The notes under the pieces were generated by a model. The model was not told where the DNA came from, did not search any database, and worked only from the letters and a program-made list of their open reading frames with translations. Source: Oxytricha trifallax (lineage: Eukaryota; Ciliophora; Spirotrichea; Sporadotrichida; Oxytrichidae). Taken from it: 64,000 nt of DNA. The position numbers and the translations under genes are program-made. Each line of letters begins with the position of its first letter. Position 1 is the stretch's first letter. Location of the stretch: NCBI GenBank assembly GCA_000711775.1, contig ARYC01017757.1:1-64000 (forward strand), written 5' to 3'. Of the stretch, positions 11,245 to 22,854 are shown piece by piece.

Positions 11245-12308
11245 TCATTCGTTTAAATCTAAAACTTATTTATAAACATTCATTCTTCCCTCTCTAGCAC
11301 AAATTGTTGTCTTATCTATGATCACTCTCTTACAACTGCTTTGAATTAAGTCAACTGTATCGATGGGCAAGTCATGCATAAGATGATACAGCAGCAGCTT
11401 CTTGTAGTGAGTCTTGATTTAGCTCAGTAGAATTCAATTCCATTAAATTAGGGGCTATAAGGAACGTTGTAGACAGGAGCAATGTTTAACTCTTCATAAG
11501 CTTTCTTAGACTCCTTAGTCTTATGAACTGAAAGGTTATCAACAAACAGGATGATTTCTTGGTTACTATACTTCTCTCTGAGTTTATGTAGGAACTCTAT
11601 ATACTACTCTCGCTTAATAGAGCGAGGGTGAAAAACATAACTCTCTAAGCCTGAATCTTCACTTATACCAGCTAATATTGCATGGGTGACTACCTTCACT
11701 TTTTAGTCATAAACTTCTATATTATCATACTTCTTATACCAAGACTTATTAAAAAAAGTGTTGAAGATGAATACAGCTTCATCAGCGTGTATGAACTTGA
11801 TGTTATTAGTAATAGCCCTCTGCATTTAATCATATATATAGTTTAAATTATTACTATAAAATGGCACTGTAAAATCAATCACTCTCTTCACTCTGTTGAC
11901 AGTCTTGAAAGTAATACCATTTCTTCTAAAAATATTGGCTATAGTCTAAGGAGAGATACGCATGTCAGGAAACCTACGATGAAACATCACAGCTCGCTAG
12001 TCTAATGGAAAGTGTGCCCAATACTTCAAAGTCTTTGAGTCGCAGAGGTAGTCAATATGGTGCTGTGAGAACTTGTATTTTCTTGCAGGATGCTTTCAAG
12101 TGCCTAAATTAAAATGCTAAACAGCTAACATGCAGTGATACCTAACAGTAGAGGCACTCTTGTGTAAGAGCTTTGCTATAGCTGCATAATTCAGTACTGG
12201 TTTGACTTAATCTATATTAATACTCGTACCATACCTAAGCTTAAGCAGTAAATCTAAATATTTCTCATCATATATAGACCCTAAATTTCGCTAATTTCTA
12301 TTTCTCAT
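11245..12308 (-). pseudogene. TBE 42-kDa DDE transposase, copy C (best preserved)
   Basis: Starts MRNRNQRNLGSIYDEKYLDL at 12,308 and ends at TGA 11,245. It keeps the base lost from A and B near 11,668, so the segment between the two catalytic aspartates stays in frame. The N-terminal helix-turn-helix-like part (KLLHKSASTVRYHC) is separated from the catalytic domain by a putative 48-nt intron starting gttagctgtttagc, needed to avoid an in-frame TGA. The three acidic catalytic positions are visible. I did not verify every codon, so pseudogene rather than gene is the cautious label. Confidence 0.72.
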
Positions 12309-12410
12309 ATTGCAAATTGGCCTAATTTCTCTACTAACCCCAATAAGACCCCAACAATACCCTACAAATCAAAGCACTTATAAACCACATTAAGGGGTTT
12401 TGGGGTTTTG

Positions 12411-12479
12411 AATAAGACCCCAACAATACCCTACAAATCAAAGCACTTATAAACCACATTAAGGGGTTTTGGGGTTTTG
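12411..12479. repeat. Leftover TBE terminal repeat after the array
   Basis: Immediately after copy C comes AAT and then aagaccccaacaatacc...ggggttttggggttttg, the outer ~66 bp of a TBE terminal repeat. This is what remains to the right when a TBE inserts at AAT inside the end of another TBE. Next bases are ATT, a possible target duplicate of the outermost element. Confidence 0.82.
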
Positions 12480-12551
12480 ATTGTCAACTTTGAAAAAGTA
12501 AGATTGGATTCAAATATAAGCTACTTCAACTTCACTTAATACATTCCATTC

Positions 12552-12842
12552 ATGCCTCTTGAAGGATAGTTTACTGAGGGAGATCCCTCAATCGATCTCT
12601 ATTCTTGTGCATGCTTAATCATTTACACTTACATATGCAAATACTTTTACGTGAGCATCGATTCCCAAGAGAAGCTAATCGTTCATGCCAAGAAAATCAA
12701 AGAAGATCCAAAATCCTCAAGAGCTCATGTTAAGATCATTGATTCATTCATTCTAGAGAATGATCAGAGTCTTTGGATGGATCTTGAAAGTCTCATACAG
12801 CAAACTCAAGAAATCGACTTCAGATCCTTTAAGCATCAGTGA
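12552..12842 (+). CDS. Small protein-like frame, 96 aa
   Basis: Open in ciliate code from ATG 12,552 to TGA 12,840-12,842. It has a balanced composition, one TAG read as Gln at codon 6, and an acidic C-terminal half (SFILENDQSLWMDLESLIQQ). The same frame stays open and protein-like after the TGA for about 25 codons (LELKSEFESHNSQDQ), so the TGA may be a lesion or lie in an unrecognised intron. It lies between the TBE end at 12,479 and the telomere-like repeat at 13,041. I do not recognise the protein; it could be a macronuclear-destined segment or a decayed element gene. Confidence 0.4.
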
Positions 12843-13040
12843 TTAGAGTTGAAATCCGAATTTGAATCTCATAATTCTCAGGATCAAAGCACAATCTTAA
12901 ACTAAAAGATTAGCTTCAAATTTAATAACACTTAAACAATCAACAACACCTTAAAATTGTTCCATTCTTATAACAATTAAAATTTCCCCTCCAATTCATT
13001 CCCTAAAAATCAACTAATCTATATTTTCTTATATAATTTT

Positions 13041-13057
13041 CAAAACCCCAAAACCCC
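13041..13057 (+). repeat. Orphan 17-bp telomere-like end
   Basis: CAAAACCCCAAAACCCC, identical to the TBE outer end, but followed by taccaaaagtcccctggggac rather than the TBE subterminal sequence. The palindrome gtcccctggggac follows at once. No partner repeat in opposite orientation is seen before 60,193. It may be the end of a different telomere-bearing element. Confidence 0.6.
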
Positions 13058-16000
13058 TACCAAAAGTCCCCTGGGGACACCTTAAGGACATTGATGAGAC
13101 ATTCTATAGATCTTAAGATCAATAAAATTAAAAATAAAAATAAAATCTCTTAAATTAGAGATTATTTCAGAGTTAAATAACTATATTTATAATTTAATTT
13201 TCATCTTAATCTATATATAATTTATATTTTATATTTTTAAAACCATTTTAATAAATATACTTCAATCTCACACAAACCCCAATCTCTGTTTCTATAACTA
13301 TAATTTTATCATGTAATTATTCTTAGGAATATTTGAGCGATTGAATCATATAAAATCTTCTTAAATGATCTCAATATAAATCTCAATTTTAATTTTTAAT
13401 CTAATTAATACAACCACCTCAATTTCAAAAAGATTTTCACCATGGGGAATGTTCACAAATCATATTTTTAATAAGTCATCAATAAAACGAGAAACAGGAT
13501 TTTAGTAGTGTTTTATAAATCATATGCTTCATAATCAATGCTAAACTACTTCAATTTTATAAAATATATTAATGCAAAGCAAATTAAATCTTAAATCAAT
13601 TCATATTTTTATTTTATTATCTAAAAATGCTAGATATTTAAATGAAAATAAAAAAATTGTCAATTTAAGAAAATTAAAAAATTATTATTCCTTATTCAAT
13701 ATGTCTCATATTCTTATAGAAAACAACCAAATCTTAAATTAATTTGGCTTACGAGCATAAAATGAAATGTAAAATTAATAACTGTAAAATTATATGCTAT
13801 TTTTATTTAATATACCTTTAATTTATATTTTTAATATAATGATAATTTAAGACTCCTAAGGGTCTTTAGAAGGATTTGCAGCATTAAAATAAAAATAAAA
13901 GTAAAATTTTGGATGTTAAGTACAAATGTAAGTACAATAGTTTTTTTGATAATCTGTTAAATTTCATATAAATATTAATTAAATTTATTTTTATTTTTAT
14001 TTGAGGACTTGTGATGAAAATATTTTTATTAAATCAATGTAAAAAATCATTAGTAGCTGATTTATCATCAGAATAGCTTTTAATAAATAAATTAAATAAT
14101 TGGTATAATGTTTTATTGAAGTTCATTGAATCCTCAAAGACAAAAATGGGGTAATTATATGATTATTTTTAATTCATGTTTAAATTCAATTCATATCAAT
14201 AATTAATATACTTTTCTGAGGATGACTTATGAATTATACTAAAATAATTAACTCAATATTAAAAAAAATAAAAATAAAATATAGAATATAGAATATAATA
14301 AAAATATTTTTGTATAAAATTACTTTAAAATTCTAATTAAAATCATTTTAAAATAAAAGCAATAATTAATATTTATAATAATTTATTATAATATGAATTA
14401 TGAGATGTAATTGTTTCAATTGATAAGAACATTTACAAAAATATGTTTTAAACTTTATCTTAATAAATTATTGAGTTAAATTGAAGACCAAGTGAGTGAC
14501 TCTATTTCATAGTTTATTGAATAAATATTTAATTTAGTTTACTATTTAGAACTATAATTTTATTAAAAATATCAATGGAAGGAATTTTAAGAATATTCCA
14601 GAGTGAATTCAATCTGTTTTATATCAATATTTATATTTATTTGTTTATGCTTCCCTTCGTAGTGTTGGTCGAAGTAGTCATTAATTTAAACATTTGACTT
14701 GTCAGTTTTTCTAAGAGTTATTAATGATAAGGCGTTGGTATGAATATCTTTAGAGGAGAATGCGATTGCCAAATTCACAGTGTTGTCGTCCTAGTAAAAA
14801 TTGAACGTTTTCAACTCTCAATACCATGTTTTATATGTCGAAGATTAAAGGATAGTACTAGTCATTAATTACAAATTAATTGGATGATACTATCGATTCA
14901 CTTACGTATATTTATTTATAAATATTTTATATTGCTTGTGGTGCTAAGAGTAAATAATTCTATGTTACAGTCTGTTGGTTTGATAATCACTAAGCTAATA
15001 AAATGAATCATTATTTAACAAAAAATTTATAATTCAATAAAAGTGAGGGATATTTTCAACTTTGAGTTAAAAAATCTATAAAATAAATGATAAATAAGTT
15101 ATTTAAAATATTACTTTTCATGTATCTCACAGTAAGATCTGCAATTTAAAAAGGAAAGAGAGTGTCTTTGTTTGCTGAAAGTGAATCGCTAAAAGAATTA
15201 GGAGTTGCTTAATGATAAGTCAATGATTAAAAATGATTATGAATGGAGAAAGTGCTCGTTTCCTCGAATGTCAGGTTGTACTAAAACTTCTATTGCATTT
15301 CAATTACTCTTTTAAAAACATATTATTGTAGCTTTGGTTGATGTATAAGAGGCAGTTCACCAGTAAATCTTGCTAGAGGCAGAATTAAATGCAAGTAAGT
15401 GTCTGAAATAGTCTGATACTACACTGTTGTGGTATAATCTTTTAAGTTATTATCAAATAATTTACTAATTAAATAATTATTAATAGGGGAATATTAATTA
15501 ATGATAGTAACTAATGAACCGGTTTTAGCCCAAGATATTGTCTTCCAGAGTTTGCTGCTGTTCTCTTATAAGTTGTTACAAAAATATAGCTAACATCTTC
15601 TTCAAGAATTATTAGTTAAATGCTTTAAAAGATCATCAATAGAAGAACAACTGTCAAAATTAGTGTTTTAAAGTGAAACTAATTCAAAAATCTACATCTA
15701 ATAAACATTGATTCCTAATAAGACTTTTCAAATCTCTTGTTAGTCACATAAAATACTATTTAAAAATTAAATCATGATTCTTCATTATTTCTGTAAATTA
15801 AAATAAAGAATTATATATAGAATGAATGATAGCCTAAATATTTGTTAAATGTTTGGTTAAAAATACTTTACAATATATGCCTATTCTAAGTTGATGTGAA
15901 TGTAATAATATCTGAAACGTAATTACCAATTTACACTATTTTTCTCTTTAACTTTAAATTAATAAAGCTTGATTATTTCAATGTATTTATAACTGAATAT

Positions 16001-16469
16001 TGAACTTTCTAATTGTTCATTTGATAATTTTTTAGTAAATTAATTCTTTCCATACTAGTTTAATAAACAATTTAATAGTTTCTTTCAGCAAGTTTAACGT
16101 GTATTGGAGATATCACTATATTGTTAATGTTTTAATATATTAATTTGCAGATGTTTCATCGCTGTAAACAGTGGAAGTATCTATTTGGTGAAAATATACC
16201 AATTTATTAAAATATTCTTTAATAACTTAAGTGATAAATTATATAAATGATTGAAGCCTTCTCTACAAACTTGAGATGATTATTATTAGGTGTAAGAATT
16301 CCTTTGTCTTATTTTACACAGAAAGCCATCTTTTTTGAATAAAAATTTTTTTTTTTATCATAAATATGTATTGAAGCTTTTTTGTGCCGATCAGCTTAAT
16401 ACAAATATCTATAGTTAGTTAGTTAAGTTATTAGGAAATTAATATTAATGGGAAATAATTCTGAAGGTA
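13058..16469. other. AT-rich DNA, no gene recognised
   Basis: Very AT-rich, with many in-frame TGAs in all frames I sampled and no motif I recognise. Short runs such as taaaaataaaaataaaat occur near 13,120. Probably germline-limited DNA. Confidence 0.5.
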
Positions 16470-16768
16470 ATCTTCCTCCCGACCTCCCCTCAGGAAGCAT
16501 TAGGTGTGGTCACCTCCAAACTCTACTGTAGTCCAAACACGTGTCCTATCTTCCATGTAGCCACTCCGGATTTCCAAGCCGGGTCATGTGCTGCCATTTA
16601 ACGTCATACCAGCTCCGTACGAGTATCCCGTGCTTTTTACCAGGTACAGACACCTGGGATAATCCGTGCTTTTTACCAGGTACAAATATCAGCTAACCCT
16701 GGGTTTCGAACCCCCGACCCTGTCAGAATTGGTCAGTTGACCAACCGTCTGGACAGTAGGTCCGAAAC
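16470..16768 (-). mobile_element. tRNA-derived SINE
   Basis: A GC-richer block of about 300 bp. On the minus strand its 5' part has a pol III B box (GGTTCGAAACC in gggggttcgaaaccc at about 16,700-16,715). Some 30 bp upstream is an A-box-like TGGTCAACTG. This spacing is that of a tRNA-derived SINE head. The body holds the 20-bp direct repeat ccgtgctttttaccaggtac twice, 36 bp apart (16,628 and 16,664). A true tRNA is unlikely because no cloverleaf with a paired acceptor stem can be drawn. Borders are approximate; other copies elsewhere in the genome would confirm it. Confidence 0.6.
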
Positions 16769-16876
16769 TTATAAATATCTATATTAATAATTTATTTTTA
16801 AAAAAGTTGATTAATCACTGCTTAACCCAGTATTAATTTAAGAAGGTAGTTAATCAGATATTACTTAATAAATTAT

Positions 16877-16878
<2 letters not shown>

Positions 16879-16926
<48 letters not shown>
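16879..16926. repeat. (ATA)n microsatellite
   Basis: About 16 uninterrupted ATA/TAA units. Confidence 0.95.
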
Positions 16927-16927
<1 letters not shown>

Positions 16928-18349
16928 TAATCCACATCGGGGACTCAATGGCCCCCTGGATATGATATATGTTAATATATCTATATCTAAGGGTCAAGCC
17001 CTTTCATTCATTATTAATTTGCTTAATTCCCACTCAACTTGTTCTTTATGGATGTCAGTTTTGAAATTTCTATTTCTTTTCTTTCTGACATTCTTCTTAA
17101 ATACTCTTTGTGACTTTTCAGTTATATCTCTATTCTTTATATTAATAATAATTATTTCGGTATATTTGGTTTTGCCAATTCAAGTAGCAGCTTAAATTTC
17201 CAGACAAATTTTTAATTAAGTATAAATCAGGCTTGGAATAAAATAATTATATAATTTCTTAATCTTTTATAATAATTTTTAAGCATAATTGCTATTTCCT
17301 TTTAATTAATAATGTATTAATAAGGTGTTATTAAAATCTATTATTTAACTAGCTCAACTTGTTTTAATCTTTCTTTTAAGTGTTTTTGTTGTATGTAATT
17401 CCAAATTGAGTGCCATTATTAATCGATTTAATTTGGTCACCTTTTATAAGCCATCTTTTATCTTTTCGTGCATTTTATGAGACCATTGAGGTGACTAAGT
17501 TTGATAAGAGATAGTATTTAAATAGGCAACTGTTAGTTTCTCCTAGTTTAACTGATAAATCAAAAGTATATGTGTCCAATATATGAAAATTCAAGTAGAT
17601 CGTTTTATGTTTGGTCTGCACAATTAAACTCATATTAATTTATTAATCAGCTGCAACTATGATTATTTTTTTACATTTAAATTGCTCACATGAGCATAAA
17701 ATATCGTAACATATTTAGAGAAGCTCTACAATATGTTTTATAGATAATTCATTAAACATACTTTATCGTTTAGTATAAATTAATAGAAAAAGTTTGTCTG
17801 ATAAATGAATTTAAATTCTAGTATTTGCAAAATATCTGAATATTTTAATATTGATTTATGGATGTCATTTAGTCGTTATAATCAAAGAGCTCTTAGATGC
17901 TATAATACTAACAAGTATTTTAATTATTATTTTATCGAATTGTAATATAATTAAAATAAAGAAATTATTTGATTTGACGTCCTTCACATGAATGGGTGAA
18001 GATAATGGGGCTAATGTGGATTGGATTTAGAAGAATTGATGATTAGAGTGGTTGTATTAGACTGAGCAGATAAATGAATTTTGTGCGCATTAGAGGTATC
18101 CTTTACTTAGAGTTGCCCATATATAATAAATATCTTGCTGTTTCATATAAGAGAATAGGCTCAAGACCTTAGACACTCAGTCAAATGTTAGGCTCTTCGA
18201 ACGTATGATTCTTCTCTCTAGTTTTTTATAGATAGTAAAGTCTAGGGAGTTTATGGAGTCGTGTGCAATCATGACATGTAATACGAAGAGTTTATTTTTC
18301 ATTGTACTACCAAGTATATGCTTTGAGAAATCTATTAGATATATTGTTA
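16927..18349. other. AT-rich DNA, weak protein-like frame at its start
   Basis: A hydrophobic frame runs 16,962-17,195 but its composition is that of translated T-rich DNA and I give it little weight. Nothing else recognised. Confidence 0.4.
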
Positions 18350-18766
18350 TTGTAGGAATACATTTGAATTTGGAAAATTAAATTAAAGTTAAATTATTAA
18401 TTATTAAAATAGTGGAAGTTAACTTTCTGGAAACCTAGGCAATATGGTACTTGTTCGATAGAGAATTCAAAGTTAGCTGGACTTTGATAGTGGTGGTACC
18501 CCTTTATCGCATCCATGAAGCGAGATAAATCGATTGTAATTTTTGGTGATTTGTTTAGTTGTTTTTAATTTTGAAATTACAATCGATTAATCTCGCTTCA
18601 TGGATGCGATAAAGGGGTACCGCCACTATCAAAGTCCAGCTAACTTTGAATTCTCTATCGAACAAGTACCATATTGCCTAGGTTTCCAGAAAGTTAACTT
18701 CCACTATTTTAATAATTAATAATTTAACTTTAATTTAATTTTCCAAATTCAAATGTATTCCTACAA
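18350..18766. mobile_element. Foldback MITE with TA flanks, copy 1
   Basis: A 417-bp near-perfect hairpin. Arms of about 190 bp begin TTGTAGGAATACATTTGA and are separated by ~30 bp containing ggtgatttgtttagttg. A TA lies at both ends (18,348-18,349 and 18,767-18,768), the target duplication typical of Tc1/mariner-type elements. The same family is found at 33,578. No coding capacity. Confidence 0.82.
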
Positions 18767-20479
18767 TAACAATATTATGAGGATTATGTTCTAAAGTTCT
18801 TAAATTATTAAAAATGACTTAACAAAAGATAAATCCTTAATGTTACATCTAATGATAAGGATGGACTTATTCCATGTAATCATTTAAGTTATTATGATTA
18901 TTTTTAAAAATCATGAGTCTAAAATCCTCTATCTTCTTTATTTATAAATGAAACATTGTAATTTTAGTTACTTTATAAAAATAGGAGAAGGGTATGAGTT
19001 TGAGTTAGATAAAATTATGAAAGTTTCTATAAATAACGAAAAATTACTTAAAATTCTTATTTAAAATTTGAGCCTTTAGTATATATCCATATTACTTTTC
19101 ATTAAAATAGTATCAGATTATGTAATGCCAAATTTTAATTCTTAATAAAAAGGTAAGTATAATTTATTTATAATTAAGAAAACTTACTGAAGATAGACTG
19201 GATAGCTTTAGATATGTGACAAAATATGATGGACACAAGCAATACTTTCTTTATATTTCCATTATTCTATTATAGCACAATTATGGTCGGAGCCAGGAGT
19301 CAGGCTCTTCCTATAATAATTCCCATATTTTCATCAGCATGTAAGCTTATTTGCCAAATTAATCTTTACATAATAACTTTAATCATTTAAATTAATAGGA
19401 ACCATATCGAATTTATGTTTCTGCTTGCTATGGCTATGCTTCCTTTGACAAATTAGGACTCCTTATTATATATCATGAATCATCAAGATTGAGTTTTCAT
19501 TCAGATAGGTGTTAATTTCATATTCTGATCTCCTTTGATTAATTTATTTCCCCATATCTCTTCTTCTTAAATAACATATTAATTGAATAGAAAGATTTGT
19601 TACTATTACTATTTATTAATGAACAAAGACGGCACGGTATTTTATGATCGATTCCTCGCTGCTTACACTCAAGTTTAATTACCCTGGAGTAAGAATCATA
19701 GAAAATATTATATCGGAATAATTTTTCAAAATAATTTTCATTGAATTAAGCAAATTAAAAAAATAGTAAATTTATATATCATTTAAATCACTCTTAAGCC
19801 CTTTTGCTTTGTCAATTATAAATTAACATCATTCTTTATTCAGTTCATAATAACTTAAATTATTATTTTTGATCTTTATTACTGAAAATAAAACTATTAT
19901 AATCATACTGAAAATTGTAAAGTAAACTGGAAAAAACATTAATGTGAATCCGCATTAATAATATATTGTATTTACTCCTAAAATGTTGAACAAAGCTATT
20001 AAAAATTGCAGTTAATATTAATTGTTAATCCAAACTTCCTTTCATCTAAAAAATGCTCAACTTAAATCAATCCCTTGGGAAATCAACTCATTTGGGCCAG
20101 TTCTTTCAGGATGATATTTTACTTGTTAAATTAATATACAATTATAAGTAATTTAATTAATTTCTATAGGGCATCTATACAATAAATATAAATTTATCTA
20201 ATTAAGTATTTTTAATTGTAGTCGACATCAGATATTTTATGTTACTTATTCAATGAAACAATAGATTAATTTGATGAAACTAAGTTCTACAAATTTTAGT
20301 AAGATCTCTTGGTAGTTTATGAATGTAGCAACAAATCTCTAATTTGTTTTTAATTAACAATCTATTAAATGGTAACTACTCTTCCCCCGTAGTCACTAAC
20401 GAAATATTAGTGATCTTAGATGAGATAGATAGATAATAACTTTAGGTAATTAAAATACAAAATGTAAATGTGCCTAGTA
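18767..20479. other. AT-rich DNA, ambiguous frames near 19.2-19.5 kb
   Basis: A plus-strand frame starting MVGARSQALPIII at about 19,286 is open for some 65 codons. A second overlapping frame is equally open, so neither is supported as a gene. Otherwise featureless. Confidence 0.35.
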
Positions 20480-20516
20480 TAAAATGCAAGTTTGTAATTC
20501 ACTACTAGACTTGGAA

Positions 20517-21731
20517 TCATTTTTCTTTGGCCTCTACGATTGCCTCCTCCTCATTTAGTTTCTTGTTCTGGATCTTATTCTTCACATCTCTTGGCTAGTT
20601 CTCGGTCTCCACCTTATCCTTCGAATCATCGACTCTTGCTCTATTTGTAGGTTTCCACCCGAATTCTTGTGTATCCTGGATAAGTTTTGGTTTAGCGATT
20701 CCCCCATTCATTGGCTCACTCTATCCTCTCTCTCTCCTTTGCTGTGGATAAAGGTAGTACTCTACCTCTGCTTAATTTTCTTCGACTTCACTGAATAGTC
20801 CATTCTCATTCGCTTGATTCCCATCAAGTTCCATTCTGTTGTTGCTCAATAGTAGATCATCCTAATTGTCGATTTGAGATCTCATAAGAGTCGTGTTTTC
20901 CCACTTCTCCTCATTTGCTACTTGCCAGATGCTTTGGTTTCTCTTTTCAGCGATGTACTCCGTGTCCTCAGCATTGACCGTGATTCCTGATTTCCCAGTT
21001 TCCAGTTTCATGTGGCCAACTTCTAAATTAAATGCCAGGTAGTACCTCTGCATATTTACCCAATCCTTCGCGAATATCTAAAACATAGGTTCCCCTTATA
21101 GTTCCAGCGCTAAGTGATTTGCAGTTAGGATAGACATCACCCCGCAATCAATAGGATCTTTAACCTAATTGACTTCAGGCTTGGTCATTACTTTGTTCAC
21201 TAAGAACTTCTTCCAAACCGTATCTTTCATAAAAGTATTGAAATCATTCAGGTGCTTTTAAATTTCGGCCAGACTCGCAACCTGCTTTCTGGGATCGAAC
21301 ATTTCCATGATTTGAGTGTTCTCAGTGATTTTCATAATTACCCAGTTCATACAATTCTTGATTCTACATTGGCAACTCACTGGGATTAGGACGCTTTTGA
21401 TATCTTCCTGATCTCTCCAAAATCTACTGTTGTCAAATTTCCAGTTTGTTGAAGCGATAGGTTTTTCCAGTTAAAGAATTCCCTTGTCATTCGTGAATAT
21501 CGGCGGTAATATCAGGTGGGTGATCTTCTGTTCATTAATTTTGACTTCCTCTACCTGTTTCAGACAGACCTCCATTGTATGTTCCTGAATGTGCTTCCCT
21601 GGGATAATGTCCTCATGATGCCATCCTTCGTTTATAGTTCTCGAATGATCTTGTTGCAACTCTGTCCACAGTTCCCATTCTCTGGTTCCTTCCTCTTCTT
21701 CTCTATTCCTCTCTATCCTCAAATCTTCTGA
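20517..21731 (-). pseudogene. LINE C-terminal part: Ulp1-like (C48) peptidase domain
   Basis: One minus-strand frame covers most of 21,731-20,690 without TGA; a frame change near 20,690 leads to a lysine/glutamate-rich tail ending at 20,517. The core has the order expected of Ulp1/SENP peptidases: SVLIPVSC then NWVIMKI, EMFDPRK, and NQVKDPIDCGVMSIL. Catalytic Asp (about 21,294), Gln and Cys (about 21,145) are present. The position normally occupied by catalytic His before Trp reads Asn (NW at 21,342-21,347). Such domains remove SUMO-like modifiers or process polyproteins; here activity is doubtful. The assignment rests on motif spacing alone. Confidence 0.55.
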
Positions 21732-22854
21732 CCAATGCTTTCTTCATCTTGTTCCTTGTACTAGGGCAACATACAATAGTCACTAGTCTGGTCTAAATTG
21801 AGGACCACCCCTTCTTCGCATGTATGATCTTGACAAATCTTTAGCAGGTAACTTCTGTTAGATCGATTAGGTGCTTGAACTTCATTTGGTCAGCTTATAT
21901 GCATGGTGATCCATCAATGTGCACATTGAACTCAGTTCTCTGCATCTGTGGTTGGTTGATCTTCTTGCTTGTTTCAGATTACCCAATCTTCAGTCTACTC
22001 TTGAACCCCATTTGTTTGTTTAGCGGAATTTTTTGATGATTATTCTCTATGAATCCTTGGGCCTCCTAGTCTTTGCTTCTATCTCTGTGGAGGTACCTAA
22101 CCTCTTTAACCTTTTACCAAAACTCTCCCTTGTACTGATCTCTCTGTTACCTCTGACTTTTACCATTGTCGAATTTGCACTTGTAGTGTTCGCGAATGTG
22201 AGAATTGTTTTTATGTTCTTCCATCTGGTTCAATCTTTAGTTTGTTTAATTAATTATTACTATTTTCTTTCTAAAATTAATTATAGAATTGTTATTATTA
22301 TTCTCTATTTATTTGCATTATATACTCATGGCATATCAACCATGATTTTGAATATTCAGCTTCCTCATTCACTCCTGTTGATTATCAACTTCAGCTGTTT
22401 TTATTTGTTGTTTTTTGACATACGTTATTTTAAATAACTTCTTTACTTTTTGGTAGTATCCATTAGCCAGTCCACTTATTCTGGTGTCTAGCCATATCAT
22501 ATTAGCTAATACCTCTATTTAGGTCTTGCCGTCAAGGTCAATTAGTCTGTGATTCCTCACTACTTATGAAAACCTAGTGGGGTCCCCTGCTCCATTCATG
22601 AGGTTGCAGTTTTTCATATGTAGGGTGTTTGCGAATGTTTTGTGTACGTTACAATAATGGCTCATACCGTAGCTAACTACCGTCCGTCCTTGGCTCATTG
22701 CCATCATTGTATCCATCACATTTTTTGATATAAATAGTTTCTTTTTCTTCCAAGGTCTTTTTTACTTTGTTGTACTTCGTCCTTAGCTTTCTTTCTTGGT
22801 TATAATGAATTTGTCTAAATAAGAGTTTACTTTTTTCATGTTTTTCAAAACCAA
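21732..22854 (-). pseudogene. LINE linker region between RT and Ulp1-like domain
   Basis: Protein-like minus-strand frames with several shifts. One stretch near 22,650 is Cys/His-rich (MSHYCNVHKTFANTLHMKNC), which could be a zinc-knuckle-like remnant. No domain assigned with confidence. Confidence 0.4.

Larger units (their letters stand above)
8312..12410 (-). mobile_element. TBE transposon copy C
   Basis: Left end decayed (caaaaaccaaac at 8,312), right end complete: the full ~80-bp terminal repeat runs to ggggttttggggttttg at 12,410. An AAT trinucleotide and a second partial terminal repeat follow. Same three genes as copies A and B. Confidence 0.9.

Noticed and set aside
16690..16750. A genuine tRNA gene on the minus strand
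   Set aside because: B box is good but no acceptor stem or anticodon arm can be paired; SINE head fits better.
16879..16926. CRISPR-like or regulatory repeat
   Set aside because: Plain trinucleotide microsatellite without spacers; no CRISPR array anywhere in the window.
22033..22437. Plus-strand 134-residue hydrophobic frame
   Set aside because: Antisense of the LINE on the minus strand; hydrophobicity is the usual effect of reading the complement of a charged coding strand.
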